A stretch of DNA of 64,000 bases, taken from assembly GCF_015706575.1 (NCBI RefSeq), contig NW_024037076.1:16186898-16250897 (forward strand), written 5' to 3'. Below the pieces are notes generated by a model. It did no database searches. It worked only from the letters and a program-made list of their open reading frames with translations, and was not told the origin of the DNA. Position 1 is the stretch's first letter; the number at the start of each line of letters is the position of its first letter. The stretch comes from Patiria miniata (lineage: Eukaryota > Echinodermata > Asteroidea > Valvatida > Asterinidae). The translations under genes were made by a program, and so were the position numbers. Shown here one piece after another: positions 21,681 through 34,005 of the stretch.

Positions 21681-23549
21681 AAAATAGGACAAACAACTTG
21701 ATATTATTATCCTGCTTCATTTTCCAATCCCATGTCACACTTTTGTACCCCTTTAGTGTGGAAAGGTACATGTTTAGAGCCATTAGTAATACTAAGCTGA
21801 GCTCTCGACCTCGCAAATATCCATATTGGAAAGGATTGTTTTTTTTTTACGTCGGCCTCCTCTCCAGAGACCACCTTTCAGGTTTGGTTGAGATTGATGA
21901 CTGAACTTATAGTTGAACCTAACCAAAATGGCACACACCCACACGGACACACAGAAGGAATACGCGATCGCAATATCTTTCTGTCTGGCTTGAAAGCCAG
22001 GGGGATAAAAAGGAAAAAGAAAAATCTACCATACTGTCGTCTGCTTCAACTGGTTCCCGTTCCCTCCGCTCCATGTTCTTCGGACTTCGAATATAGGGAC
22101 AGATAGCTTACTCTAGCAATAAATCCTTGGCGCACCCAAGGGGGGGGGGGGGAAGAGGGGGGCTTGAGCCCCCCTAAGAGGTTTTTTTTTTAGGGGGGGG
22201 AGGGCCCAGGGGGGGGGGTGAAAATGTTTGTTTTAGTTCCCCGACTTGACCGTGCCCTTACAAAAATCTCCCACGTAATTACAGTCGCCCCGACTGGAAA
22301 TTTGTTAATCCTATAAGTGAACATGGTTAACGGGTTCAAAAGGAACTAGCGCACCCCAACCCCAATCTAAAATCCAGCCCCTCCACTCCCCCCCCCCCCG
22401 TCAGAACCCTGGCCACGCCGCTGGTAATAGTACATGTAGTTTAATGCAGCGTTCATTGTTGCGTGTCATTACGGCTGTTTAAGACATGGCAATGTCCAGA
22501 CAAATCAAACGCATATAGGCTATTGCTCAAAATGTAACTTACAATCATCCACGTGTTTCCGCCCATCAGGACATAATTGCTTGTACAGAACAAAAAGGAA
22601 ACCACATGGTCGAGTGGTCAGCTTCGTTGCCCACTGACCTTAATTTTTGTTTTACCCTTTAGAAAAGTAAGAGATGCAGCCACTTTTTCAGAAACTATCC
22701 ATTTTGCTCCCCGGCCCCCAAATCGGGTATGCTGAAGATGCCTGGACTGATACCGAAGGACGAAGTGATTCCAGTAAGCATTTTAAGTAATGATTCCAGT
22801 AAGCATGTGAGAGGCCCCGACAATGTGGACCTGAGGCCGGCCTGGGCCCGTACGTTAATCCGATACTGGGGAGGAGGGAGAGGTCGGACACCATGATACT
22901 CTATAGCTTGCGCTGTTTATGGAATTCCGAATGTTTCGTACATGTACTGCCCAATTCTGGTTATCTTGACAGCTTTTCCTTTATTGAGGTTTGCATCTAC
23001 GTTACATTATCACAAGAACAGTGCTAGATCCGCCATTTTTAATTAAATTAACAAATTTAATACTGTCAAACAAATAGTTCAGCGCCCCATCATCCTGCGT
23101 TTGTTACAAAGACAAACGCAATTAACATCTAGTTTTTTTTATCTTTATTTTATTCTTATTTAATTTTTTTAAGGAAACGCAAAGTTGCCAAGCACAGTGG
23201 GTACAGCATATAACCGTCCTGTTCAATGCATATTGAAAAGAAGTAGACAATAAGAACGAGATTGTAAGGCATGGTCATACACTTTGGCCTTCGATTTATA
23301 TGGTGAGTTTTTACAACATTTATATGCATCTGGGGGATATACTGGTTGCGTCCCGGATGAAATGTAAAAACTAATTTGAGTGTCCATATTATGTTATCCC
23401 CATCCTAAGGGATCACTACCCACGTGGATTAAAAAAAATGATTGGAAGCAAATTGATTGAGGCTTTTCCACAAAATTATGCTTTTCAAACAAATGGTAAA
23501 CTCATCATTAATACAGGTGTATAAGGTTACATGATGTTCTTGGAGATCA
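21681..23549. other. No gene seen; G-run repeat at 22,135-22,425
   Basis: The G-run element begins at TTGGCGCACCCAAGG and ends near GGCCACGCCGCTGG, with several runs of 8 to 12 G or C. The rest holds a short direct repeat (GATTCCAGTAAGCAT at about 22,768 and 22,793) and no supportable coding exon. Confidence 0.4.
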
Positions 23550-23690
23550 CGCCAGTGGCGTAGCCACGGGGGGGGGGGGGGGCGTGGGGGGGGGGGGGGC
23601 GTCCGCCCCCCATGAAACCTTGTCGCCCCCAGTCCCCCCCCCCCCACTGAGATTTTGAGTTTCAAAAAAATTATCATTGATCTAAATCTA
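23550..23690. repeat. G-run repeat (GTGGCGTAGCCACGG family)
   Basis: Starts AGTGGCGTAGCCACGGGGG, followed by GTCCGCCCCCCATGAAACC, GTCGCCCCC and AAAAAATTATCATTGATCTA. The same blocks recur at 26,155-26,310. Non-coding. Confidence 0.6.
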
Positions 23691-23812
23691 AATAGTCGCG
23701 AATGATCCACATGATGACCACTGAGAAACGACCCTTCGACCGGCGACCGCGGACCAGTAAGCTGACAACCGGCGTGACATAGCGCATAATGGTAATCTAA
23801 AATGCGTATTAC

Positions 23813-25903
23813 CAGTGTTGTAGGTCTCGAGACCGGTCTCGGTCTCGGTCTCGGTCTCGAGACCACTTTTTGCCGGCCTCGGTCTCGGTCTCGGTCTCGG
23901 TCCCCTTTGGTCTCGATATTTTGGCTGGTCTCGAGTCGAGACCACCCAAAAAGAGAGGGGGCGGATTCCGCCCCGGCCCTTTTAGGGTTAAGTATCAGTT
24001 TAGGGCAAATGTGACTGCAGTGTGATGCTAATGGACATGTCTCTCTTCACTTTCTAGTGAGTGAGGCATAGTCCAATAACCATTGCTCCTCTTCTTTTTC
24101 TCGTTTTTATTGTGGGATGATCTATTGAAACAAGCACTTTATAGCCATCCTCATTGATTCCAAATACAACTGAGATTTAAATCTTATGAATCAAGACTGA
24201 AACATTATTTTTACAGTCAGATTTTGTATTTTGAATATGGGGAACAATTCAACTCTTCTTCCCTAGAAATATTGGTGATTTTTTTTCTATTTTCCTTTTC
24301 AATTTTTCCTTTATAAATATATTAATTAATGGATATTCATCATTTCGTAGACCGTTAAATTGGTATTAGTGGTGGACAGCTGAATTTTGTGATCTCTTTA
24401 TTAAAATAGACACGACTTGGGAATAGAGTATGCAAATAACGTGAAATGTTCACAGTTACTACTCAATAACATGTTCTTTATCCCAATTATATTTTTTACA
24501 AAATGGAGCGTGCCATTTTTTTTTGATCATACGGTCACTTTCTTTTTGACTCGCCATGTATTCATCTTTTCATCTGTGATAAACACAAATTGAGCTACTG
24601 CCATAGTCACACAAAAATAGAGTCTAATTGCCTGCCTCGAATCCTTCCTAAATGTCAATTGCATTTGCATGAGTCGAGAAGAATTGTGTTCCATTAATCG
24701 CTATATGCTGTTTACGGCCATCACAATAAACTATTAATATATTGGCAATATGTCGTACTTGTTAATCACTAAAATATTCAAGTAAATTGCCCAGCAAAGT
24801 AGCTGATGCGGGCGAAACGATGGCACGGTACAAAACACAGAGGCGTGGGCACTGAGCCATGAATCCTAAAAGTACATCTCGCCCACCACATTCAGTTTGT
24901 GACAGCGCCCTTCTATTGTGTCGGCCATATTCTCAAATAGGCTAATGACGATGATGACGGCGGGCAATTAACAGAAGATAGATCAGGCAAATATGGTTCA
25001 TCAATCTTCTATAGTATATGTAACGTTATTGACATTAAACAAAAATAAAGTGGCATTACATTTCAGCCTTAGCCAGGCCTTCTTCAGAGGTAAATGACAG
25101 AGGAACAAGAAACAAACATGTAGGGGACACACAAACATGCAGGGTTGGAAGGAGAATCACAAAGAGGGATGGGGGGGGGGCAGACCAATCCATATCTGGC
25201 TACCATCTCTCAATTTTTTTGTCTACATGTACAAATCTATATTCCATGACTGAAATTTTAAAAAATAAATCAATATTTTCTTGCTCCGAATTTTTTGCGA
25301 ATCAGGTTTACAAGGAGGTCCAATGTAAAATTAAAGTTGCATTTAAATATCCGTTAGTGGTCATTGCTGAAACCAAGGGGTGGCTGTGGAGTTTAGGGTC
25401 CGAGTTCCTATAACAGATGAAACATCCACCTTTAACTTTTTACTTTTGTCAAGTTTCAACATGTTCAAGTTTTGCAAAAACTAGTACAAATTGTCGTACT
25501 CCTAAGTTAGAGTTTCTTCACCAGATTTACACTTTAAAGTAGTTAAACAATATTAAAAAAAAATATTTTTTTTTAAAAAGTGGCAAAAATATAGAAGTTC
25601 ATCAAATAAGGGTTTCCCCTTCTTTAAATTAGGTTGTTTCCAAATTTGTAATTGATTGTGACAATAACAAATTCTGTTGCCATGTTGTAATTTATGGCAT
25701 GAAGCAAACACGAAGAGCACTCGCATGACACAATTAAGCAGGTACAAGTGATTCCTAACCTTCAATCACTTCCTTCACATCCCCATGAACATCAACATCT
25801 CAAGGACAGACTTGTTTATTTAGATTATTGTTATTTATTATCCGCGGTCTCGGTCTCGGTCTCGAACCATTTCGGTCTCGGTCTCGGTCCGCCTTGAGGG
25901 GCT

Positions 25904-25934
<31 letters not shown>

Positions 25935-25994
25935 CAACTTCAGGTCTCGGTCTTGGTCTCGGTCTTGGACTATCCGGTCTCGACTACAACACTG
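23813..25994. mobile_element. hAT-like element, copy 1 (2.18 kb), GGTCTC arrays at both ends
   Basis: The ends are CAGTGTTGTAGGTCTCGAGA and the inverted counterpart TCTCGACTACAACACTG. Arrays of GGTCTC occupy about 23,826-23,945 and 25,843-25,985. The inner part around 25,180-25,800 (CATATCTGGCTACCA, TCTACATGTACAA) matches the element at 30,423-31,844. The 8-bp flanks differ (CGTATTAC against ATGTCACC), so the ends may have been rearranged. No transposase frame was recognised. Confidence 0.65.
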
Positions 25995-26154
25995 ATGTCA
26001 CCCACTCACACCACGGAACACGTATTATAGACAGGTGTTCCGTGGGTCACACAGTTTCAGTCAGCGATATCACGCGAATCGGCCACGCACAAACTTTTTC
26101 CTCCATTCATATAAGCTAGATAATAATAATAGACCAATAAAAATTCCTTGAAAT

Positions 26155-26935
26155 CAGTGGCGTAGCCACGGCGGGGCGTGGGGGGGGGGGATCAATGATA
26201 ATTTTTTTAGAAACTCAACATCTCAGCCGTAAAATGAAACCTTGTCGCCCCCCCCCCCAAGTCGCCCCCCACTGAGATGTTGAGTTTTTAAAAAAATTAT
26301 CATTGATCTACATGACGCCATGGACGTCAATCCTGGGGGGACTTTTTGAAGGATGGGGGACACGATATCAAATGTCCCCCCCCCCAGATTTTTGAACTCG
26401 TGTCTCATTTACAGAGCCCTATTTTGTACTACAATTAATGTATCTTTTGTTTAGAAAATATTGGTTAAAGTGGTCAGAAATCGCATCAGATAGCACCACA
26501 GAGCATTGAGAATCCAACATTTTTCGGGGCCCTTAAGCGGGCCCCGAACCCCACTCCTATAGCTCAGAATTCTGGTAGCTGATTCAATGACTCCAACCTC
26601 GAAAACAATGTTCAAAATTTTTTCTTATGCCTTTAGCTGAGAAAACCTCGAAAATTATGTTTAAATTATTAACTTTTGTGCTAAGATAATTATTGGTTAA
26701 AGCATGGAGAAATAAAACATGGAGAAATAAAACACTGTTTTATTTCTCCATGGTTAAAGTGGTAAGAAATTGCCTCAGATCACACCACAGAGCATCAGTT
26801 CTGATCAAGGTATGTCCCCCCCCCACTTTTGAGAAGCGATTGACGCCCCTACATGACGCCCCCCATGAAATGTTCCAGCCCCCCAGCGGCCCCCCCCCCC
26901 CCTACTGAAAAATTCCTGGCTACGCCACTGGATCA
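26155..26935. repeat. Composite of G-run repeats
   Basis: Blocks in order: GTGGCGTAGCCACGG (26,157), the AAAAAATTATCATTGATCTA block, a GACGTCAATCCTGGGG block, then the GCACCACAGAGCATTGAGAAT family (26,440-26,560), and an ending CCTGGCTACGCCACTGG at about 26,925. The same GACGTCAATC-to-CGGGCCCCGAACCCC composite lies inverted at 45,855-46,615. Probably nested non-autonomous transposons. Confidence 0.55.
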
Positions 26936-27448
26936 CACCATAGACAATGGTATACAAAGCACACACTGTCCAAGCGTGATAAAAGAGAACGCACCTGTAG
27001 TGTTGCAGCAGTCGACGCCGTTCACGTTATCACGTCAGGTTCACGCTTTGGACTCCCTCGATTTTGGGTTCAGCTTATTCAGACTTGAGCTCGATTGTAA
27101 AAGTTGAGCGCACCTGGATTGGACAAGTTTCACTGGAGGATATTCGGATCGCACCTCGTCCGGACCAGAGGCCATTTGGACTTCGCTTTTTAGAGGACAA
27201 TTGAGAGATTCTGAGGAGGGCTTGGACATCCAACTAAGCACTTTGTTTTGTAAGGTAAGTCTACATTTTTTTTTTACATTTCTTAGTTAATCATTGCTAG
27301 AGTGAAGGTTGTCAAATTGGCATTCGACTGAATATCTGACCAATTTGTTTTAATGATATTCTAATACTGTATGTGCTCTTCAACAAGTTCGAATGTTCCT
27401 TTTATGTGTATTAGTTATGGTGGTTCTAAATGAACATCGCACTTTGTG
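26936..27448. other. No gene called; possible non-coding exon end at 27,254
   Basis: The sequence from about 27,000 to 27,254 is less AT-rich than its surroundings and ends TTTTGTAAG|GTAAGTCTAC, a strong donor. No acceptor or long reading frame was found, so a 5' UTR exon is only a possibility. Confidence 0.25.
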
Positions 27449-27640
27449 AATATTGACGTCAATATTATATTAACGTCAAAAATTCACATCTCGCTCTCCG
27501 GTCGCAAATTGTGACGTCAATATTCGCAAATTTTGACGTCAATATTCGCAAAACTTTGACGTCAATATTCGCGCCAAAAACTTCACGTCTCGCTCTGCGG
27601 TCCCAATTATTGACGCGAAATATTCGCGTCAAAAAATGCA
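27449..27640. promoter_or_regulatory. Cluster of CRE-type TGACGTCA sites in a short repeat
   Basis: Four perfect TGACGTCA palindromes (near 27,453, 27,513, 27,535 and 27,558) occur, three of them within TGACGTCAATATTCGCAAA units of about 22-24 bp, with related TGACGCGAAATATTCGCGTCA further on. TGACGTCA is the full cAMP-response element. Whether it is a regulatory element or a minisatellite that contains the word by chance cannot be decided here. Confidence 0.45.
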
Positions 27641-27774
27641 CGTCCCGTTCTGGCATCCGCAAATTTTCGGTCGTGAGTTTTATCCCCAGCAAGCTTCGTA
27701 TTGCAGGTTGCCGCGCGAGCGGCTGCTTTGAAAACCCAACTACAGACGACGCCTGATTAACACAACACAGCAAG

Positions 27775-28140
27775 CATCCTGTGAAATCATGGCACCTGGT
27801 GTGCTGTCATTTTCAAGAAAGTTTACTTTTTTAAATACTGTCCCCAATCACCAAAGTTAGTGAGTCCACATTTTGTTTGCAATTGGGTAAACATCCGTGA
27901 ACGGTTGCAAACCACCTGGTCCCCTGACCTGACAATCCCCCGACGTCACTAAATTTCGTCTGAAATAGGATCAGGGAACCAGACTAGAAGAGCAACATTT
28001 TTATCTTAGTTTTTCCAGCATATATGAACACAAAACCATTACACAGGTCAGTGTAACAATATTTGCTATGAAATACTAACCCCCCAAATCCATCCATTTC
28101 TGAAAATTTCAGCAAAAGCAAATGTTGCATATTACCTTAA
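27775..28140 (+). repeat. Dispersed repeat family X, copy 1
   Basis: Starts near AAATCATGGCACCTGGTGTG and contains ATTTTCAAGAAA, GGATCAGGGAACCAGACTAG and CCCCCCAAATCCATCCATTTC. The same blocks lie in reverse complement at 40,640-41,085. No coding content. Confidence 0.65.
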
Positions 28141-28159
28141 GCACGCCCACAATACTGTT

Positions 28160-28210
28160 ACATTCATAGAGCTATATTAAATTAATTTGATTTAATATAG
28201 TTCTATGGTA
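28160..28210. repeat. Hairpin, 18-bp arms
   Basis: CATAGAGCTATATTAAAT pairs with ATTTAATATAGTTCTATG with one mismatch across a 7-bp loop. Confidence 0.6.
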
Positions 28211-29049
28211 GTCTGAGTTTTGCCCGTGGTCGTTCATATTGTAAGCGAGAAAATACAGAAAAACACAACGGACAGTCTTTGGTGAAATAATTATAATGCA
28301 CTACAGAATCGAAATATAAAGTGCATCTTTCCAAGTCAAATTTCTTTGGCGTTTCTTTTTATGTAATATTTTTCATGAAACGAATGATGTGATCGATATC
28401 TTGTGCTTTGGTCAACTCGCCCCCTGACCAACTCGCTCCCTGGTCAATTTGCCCGACAGTCTTGTTTCTTCCGCCCCAGCATATAAGTCTCTGAAACCTT
28501 TTCCCAGGCTTATGTGTGAGGGTATTCAGGTTATCTTTTACTTTTGTCCTTGGAAGACTATAACATATACAATAAAATAGTCAGGATCTGTACAAAATTC
28601 GTTTTAATTTAAAAATGTATTCGTTTTCAATAAGCACATTTTGGGGTTCACAAGTTGATCAGAAAACCCCCTACATTAGAGAGTGTGTTCGTCAACTAGT
28701 TCCCCAAATCAGCCAAAATAGTTAGGATAGTTTTGTCTTGAACTCAATTAACAAAGCAAAGAAGAAACAGTTTCAAACAACTTCAAAACGAAAATCTAAT
28801 TTTAATTCAAAAGAAAAATCTAAATAAACTATTTACACAAATATTTACAGAGTACTCAAGTTAAATCAGGAGTTTCCTTAAATCAAAAGAAGTCAACAAA
28901 CTCAAGATTGATCAACAAATTTAGGATTTCCTCAAAATATTAAACTCAAAAGTGAACGCAATGAACAGCAAATATAAATCATGCAATTTCTCAAGTCAAA
29001 CCGAATTAAACAAGTTCAGTGTCATTTCGTGTAAATACTTCATATAAGT
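28211..29049. other. No gene seen
   Basis: A-rich sequence; the only notable word is TTTTGGGGTTCACAAGTTGA at about 28,648, faintly similar to 5,207-5,240. No supportable feature. Confidence 0.35.
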
Positions 29050-30140
29050 GTCCACGCTCAATTTTTTTTTTATACTTTGTGGGATGAAAGGACTTGGGGA
29101 GCAAGTGACCAAAATAGACCTTTTTAAACCGATATTTTACTCGTTGCCATAATAACGGGCCATAATGTGTTTTGGCCATTTTGGGGCAATTTTGAGGCTA
29201 CAAAAATTCAATTGTTTTGCGTTATTTCCAAAGGTCATCAAGCCAAACTGCGAAGTAAAGTCACAAAAGTAGCTATATCACAACAAAGTATCATCCAGAA
29301 ACGCTTCTTATTTTATCTTTAGGCCCTACAATACAGCATGTTTTTACGACTGGCAAAATTGCATTTTTTACCCCATTTTTAACCCTCCAAAATGGCACTT
29401 GCCAGGGCATTCAGAATAATTTCCCTTCGGCTATGGTTAGTTCAGACATTGGTCTTTTCATATCTGGTGAGAACATCTTGGGTTATTGTATATTCTTTGT
29501 GAAGTAGTGCTCCAAAAATTGTAAATTTCACAAAACCTTAAAAAGTGTATTTTCAGTTTTTTCCTTAAGTTTCTTTTGAGTAATAACTTGTATAATTGGT
29601 ATTGTTCTTGAATCTAGCACATTTTCACAAATAGAATCACACATCATTTTAGACCAGTGGATGAATAGTAGGTCGTGTAGGTCCCCCCCAAACCTGGCTA
29701 GGCCCCGCCCACTTCCCCTTTGCTACCGAATTTAGAACTTGTATGTTGCAAAACGAAACAAATGTTAATAAATAATATGCAAGTGAACACTTTAGAAATA
29801 ACATAGACTTCTTTTTCACAGCCTCCCCTTCCCCCACCCCCGGGGCATTGCTTGGGGTTGAGGGTGGGGTGTGACCACCCACCAATAACTTGGTTTTGTC
29901 GGTAAAATCATTGTCACATGGGCAAAACTCATGTGTTTGCAAGTCGCAATGAATAAAAATTGCCATATAGATTGTCCTCTGATTGAAGTGCACCATTCTT
30001 CAAATGATGTCCAGTCCTTCCCGACCAGCTAGGCCCCCCCCATTCCCTTGCCACTAAATTTAGATTTTGATTTCTACATGTATTTGCCTAAATTAAATTG
30101 TAAAATATATATCAATTTGCAAGTGAACCTTTTACAATCT
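29050..30140 (-). repeat. Dispersed family Y, copy 1, with a 115-codon open frame
   Basis: About 1.1 kb shared in inverted orientation with 43,465-44,600. Both copies carry a 115-codon open frame at the same place (minus strand 29,649-29,996 here). Common residues include HFNQRT, FCPC, NDFTDK, KLLVGGHT and PSTPSNAPG. The frame contains Cys-rich HEFCPCDNDFTDKTKLL. No known domain was recognised; it may be a transposon-encoded or chance-conserved frame. Confidence 0.55.
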
Positions 30141-30359
30141 ACACCAACAGCCGTCTCACAGCTAACCCCTTCCCCTGCCACCCCCACTCCCAAAGCTCAA
30201 AAGAGAACCACGCCCTCCCCCAAGTCAACAAGTTCAATTTTGTTCTGATTACATACATGCATATGGCCTCTGGGAAAGTCTGAACTATGTAAGGTGGCTT
30301 TCTTTACAACACGGGGCAGTTTGGAATATCCGAAAAGCGAGGAGGAGAAGGGGTGTGTA

Positions 30360-30400
30360 TGTCGCGGGGGGGGGGGGGGGGGGGGTGGGGATGGGGAGGG
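30360..30400. repeat. G-run
   Basis: A near-pure run of over 30 G with a few T and A, just left of the hAT-like element. Confidence 0.8.
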
Positions 30401-30422
30401 TGATCTGGACACACGCATGTAC

Positions 30423-30484
30423 CAGTGTTGTAGGTCTCGAGACCGGTCTCGGTCTCGAGACCGGTCTCGAGACCACTTTTTGCT

Positions 30485-30523
<39 letters not shown>

Positions 30524-31844
30524 AGCTGTGGTCTCGGTCTTGGTCTCGGTCTCGGTCCCCTTTGGTCTCGATATTTTGGCTGGTCTCGGGTCGAGACCGG
30601 CAATACGTAGCTTTTACAGCTCGATCGATTACTTTGTGTTCACTTCGTTCAGTACCGTTGATAGTTAAAACATTTGCTAGCCCGTAGATCAAGCTTGTTA
30701 TAAATCGTGGTCGGTTTGGACTCGACTGCACGTTGGAAAGTCCCAAAAGTACATATAAAGCTGCAGCAGTACCAGTCACTGAACGACTTGGAACAAGTTC
30801 GGCATTTATCTGTTGAGTCGGGCACATAAAGCAAAGTATAAACTTGTAACAATTGATGCAATTAGGGCCTGCCATTTTTGGGGGATTGTGTAGTTTAGCC
30901 CACCCCTTGTGGGCGTAATCACTTGCATTTTGTATTCTGATAATAAATGAGGTGCTTCAATTTAGTTATATTTTCGACCCCACACAATGTTCTCTTTAAT
31001 TTGGGACAGTATTTTGAAGAAAAAGTAAATTTTCCTACCTGTTTTTCCAGCATTGAACTCACACACTCTTACCAGTTACCACTCACTGTTGCCATGAGAG
31101 TGTATGATGAGACCCCATTTTCTGGCTGCTCATTTTGAAGTACCCCATTATTCTTCAAAAATTAAAATCCTGTTCAGAAAAAAATTAAAAATCCATATCT
31201 GGCACATTCTGGCTACCACCTCGCAACTTGTGGGTCTACATGTACAAGTCCACATTCTATGACAGAAATTTAAAAATTAGTTCAACATTTTCTAGCTCCC
31301 ATTTTTTAAAATCAAGTACACAAGTCTTGTTAGAAGTTAAGTCCTATATTTATTTTAGGGAAAAAAAGGCACAATGTAAAAATAAAATTGCATCTTTAAT
31401 ATCCGTTAGAGGTCATAGCTGAAACCTAGGGGATACTGTGGAATTTAGGAATCGAGTTCCTATAACAGATGAAACATCTACCTTTAACTTTTTACTTTTG
31501 TCACGATTGGGTGCAGACAACATGTCAAAGCCCATATTTCTTAAGTGTTACTACTTTTTGCTCAAGTAAGGTGTCATGTATCAATTTGTCAACACTGCCA
31601 CTGGTCAAAATTTTGGTCTGTAATCTTTGTGAATAGAAAGGTTACAACTTTCAACTATAATAACGTGTCTTGGTTTTTATGTCGACTATTGTTATTTCTT
31701 ATCAGCGGTCTCGGTCTCGGACCATTTCGGTCTCGGTCTCGGTCCGCCTTGAAGGGGCTGGTCTCGGTCTCGGTCTCGGTCTCGAATCTTCAGGTCTCGG
31801 TCTTAGTCTCGGTCTCGGACTATCCTGTCTCGACTACAACACTG
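30423..31844. mobile_element. hAT-like element, copy 2 (1,422 bp) with perfect 8-bp target duplication
   Basis: The terminal inverted repeats are CAGTGTTGTAG. The 8-bp direct flank GCATGTAC is found at both 30,415-30,422 and 31,845-31,852. Subterminal GGTCTC arrays lie at about 30,440-30,590 and 31,708-31,830. The 8-bp duplication and CAG-starting ends fit the hAT superfamily. Inside, a minus-strand frame (30,600-30,875) has no recognised transposase motif, so the element is probably non-autonomous. Inner blocks at 31,190-31,690 match copy 1. Confidence 0.85.
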
Positions 31845-32161
31845 GCATGTACACTGCACATATTTTTTTTATATTGCATGTTACTTTTGGAACTACAGCA
31901 AAGGTGTGTAAAGCAAAATGACTTAATTTTATTACTTCCAAAACGGAAAGATATGGCGATTAAGAGAGCAACTAACTTTAATTTGTTTATATTAAAATAC
32001 ATGTACTTTAAAACAAGGATCACTTCAGTAAAAACCCAAAGAGAAAACAGCATCAATTTGATTGCATGAATTTCACTCTGACTTGACTTGGCTATATATA
32101 TATGTAGTCAGGATCTGAAGTATGTTTTTGGTGGAAGTGTCCTCCAAATTTGTATTTGCCT

Positions 32162-32560
32162 CACTGTAAACCATGTGTTTAGGTTTAGAACACCTAAATA
32201 AACACTAATCTGTGACAGTTTTTAAACATGTGACGCAGTTTATCCAATGAACATGTTTAATTTGAAAACATATTTGGTGTTTAAAATCAGCACACTGACG
32301 GTGTTTAATCTTTAAACGGAACAGTGTTTAAAATATATACATCAAAGGCGTTTAACATTTAAATACTACTGACATTTAAAAAGTAAACACACAGTCAAAC
32401 AGAAAACACGTCAATCTGTTGTAATTTTAAACATGTGACACGTTTATTGCCTGTGACAGATTTTAAACATGTGACGCCATTTATTATTATTTTCAAGTGT
32501 TTATATTCACAATGTGTGTTTAGTTTTCGAACAGTATTCAAAATTGCAAGTAAAACTTCA
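32162..32560. mobile_element. MITE-like element built of GTGTTTAAA words
   Basis: Starts CACTGTAAACCATGTG and consists of repeated AAACATGTGACGC, GTGTTTAAA and TTTAAACA words in both orientations. A related element ends TTTTACAGTG at 41,625. The right boundary here is uncertain. Confidence 0.5.
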
Positions 32561-33206
32561 GTCACAATATTAACAACATTGAAATTTTTAGGGCACTTCA
32601 CAAAGCTGTCTTCATTTTCACATATAGGATTGTGGTGAAAGGCCTATTGAGTTCTATCGAATCATGAAAATGGACACAATAAAATACAAATGTACTTTTA
32701 TGGTCACCCCTAGAGAATATTTTACATTACGACAGCAAAAATAATGTGACATTTATGTGAATATACTACCATGCCTATCAGTATGTTTCCAACAATCCCT
32801 TTTTAAGACCCCAACATTAAGGCCAATTACATTTTTTACAAGTATCAAAACAAAGAAACAAAAACATAAACAAACACAAAAGGGTGAATTTGAAGTCAAT
32901 GAATATATCTGTAAATAGGGCTAAAAACAATTATTTTCCAATTCAATGAGAGTTAGAAGTAAAACTGCAAATGAATTATACTTGTTTTTTAAAACCTATG
33001 AAGGTTTGCGTTATACATGTAGTTTGAAGTGGTAAAATAAGTATTGATCTTTAGCTGAGATTTCAACAGTATATCCAATTAATTTATACACAAATACCTT
33101 GTAGTGAACTGCATGAATTTGCTGGAATCTGCCAGGAAAACTTTTCTCTGATTATGATTTTTTGAAAAGAACTCAAAGCACGTGAAAATACTTTGGATAA
33201 TCCAAA
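32561..33206. other. No gene seen; possible 3' UTR of the minus-strand transcript
   Basis: AT-rich. It lies downstream of the stop codon of the candidate minus-strand gene at 33,207. Confidence 0.3.
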
Positions 33207-34005
33207 TCAAAGGCATAGTACCCCGAAGCTGGAGAAGAAGCGCATCATTGTATGTGTTGTAGTTTGAGACTTTCTTGATGGTGTCTCCACATGTAATGTA
33301 AGCTGTAGTTTTGATGCAGATACTCTGTCTGGTTCAGCAGCATTCTGTGGACATAAACAAGATTTCTGAGTGAGCCATACAAAAACTGATCAACTTTGAA
33401 AGTGAAACCATGCTCACAGTAAAAAGAAAATTGGAGACCCTAAAATGACAAGTCATTAATAAAGTTTACTCCAGAAAGAATATGAAAACTGATTACAAAA
33501 TTGGGTTCAAAAGTAAATTGCACAATTGTCGGCCTTTTTGGGACTCGCGTCAATATTAACCTTTGTTATCAGAGATAATGTGCACAAAGACTGTAAAGTT
33601 ACAGCTTGAGCTTGATCATGGATCAAATATTAAAAATAAAATCTGAAGAAAATAGGCAAGCTTTTCACAGTTTCGTACCAATAACTTTGCAGTCATGTAG
33701 GTATTTACGGAGACTTTGTATTTAAAATTTAAAAATTTAAAAATTGTATTCACCTAGAATGTTATACTTTTTCATTTCATGATGTTTTACCGCCAGAGTA
33801 AATTTACAGTGGAAGTTGAAAGTTTATTATGCAAGATAGAATCTCAGCCAAACATCATCATTCAATGAAATTGATGATTTGAATAATATATTTTACAATA
33901 CAAAATTACCTCATGAATAGTTAGCACTCTCCTCGTCTTCGTACCCTCGCCACGTTCAAACTTGGTGTTCTGCTGGACGTATATGTATGCAATTACATCG
34001 AGCAT
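33207..34005 (-). CDS. Candidate two-exon gene of 77 aa, unknown function
   Basis: Two minus-strand exons splice in frame. Exon 34,005-33,910 starts with ATG directly after a CCTGTAG acceptor and gives MLDVIAYIYVQQNTKFERGE then GTKTRRVLTIHE, ending at GAG|GTAATT. Exon 33,344-33,207 follows a TTATGTCCACAG acceptor in phase 0 and gives NAAEPDRVSASKLQLTLHVE and on to GVLCL and a TGA. Upstream non-coding exons are suggested at 34,262-34,212 (TTTTCAG acceptor, GTAAGT donor) and one ending at 34,860 (GTAAGT donor). All reading frames of 34,262-34,212 stop, so it would be 5' UTR. No domain was recognised; a spliced non-coding RNA is the alternative. Confidence 0.35.

Noticed and set aside
23429-23866. 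145-codon minus-strand frame
   Set aside because: Runs through G/C-runs and the GGTCTC array (Pro/Arg repeats); not protein-like.
30285-30875. Long minus-strand frame (196 codons) across the GGTCTC array
   Set aside because: Its central part is Arg-Asp/Arg-Pro repeat peptide from the hexamer array and G-run; no transposase or other domain is visible.
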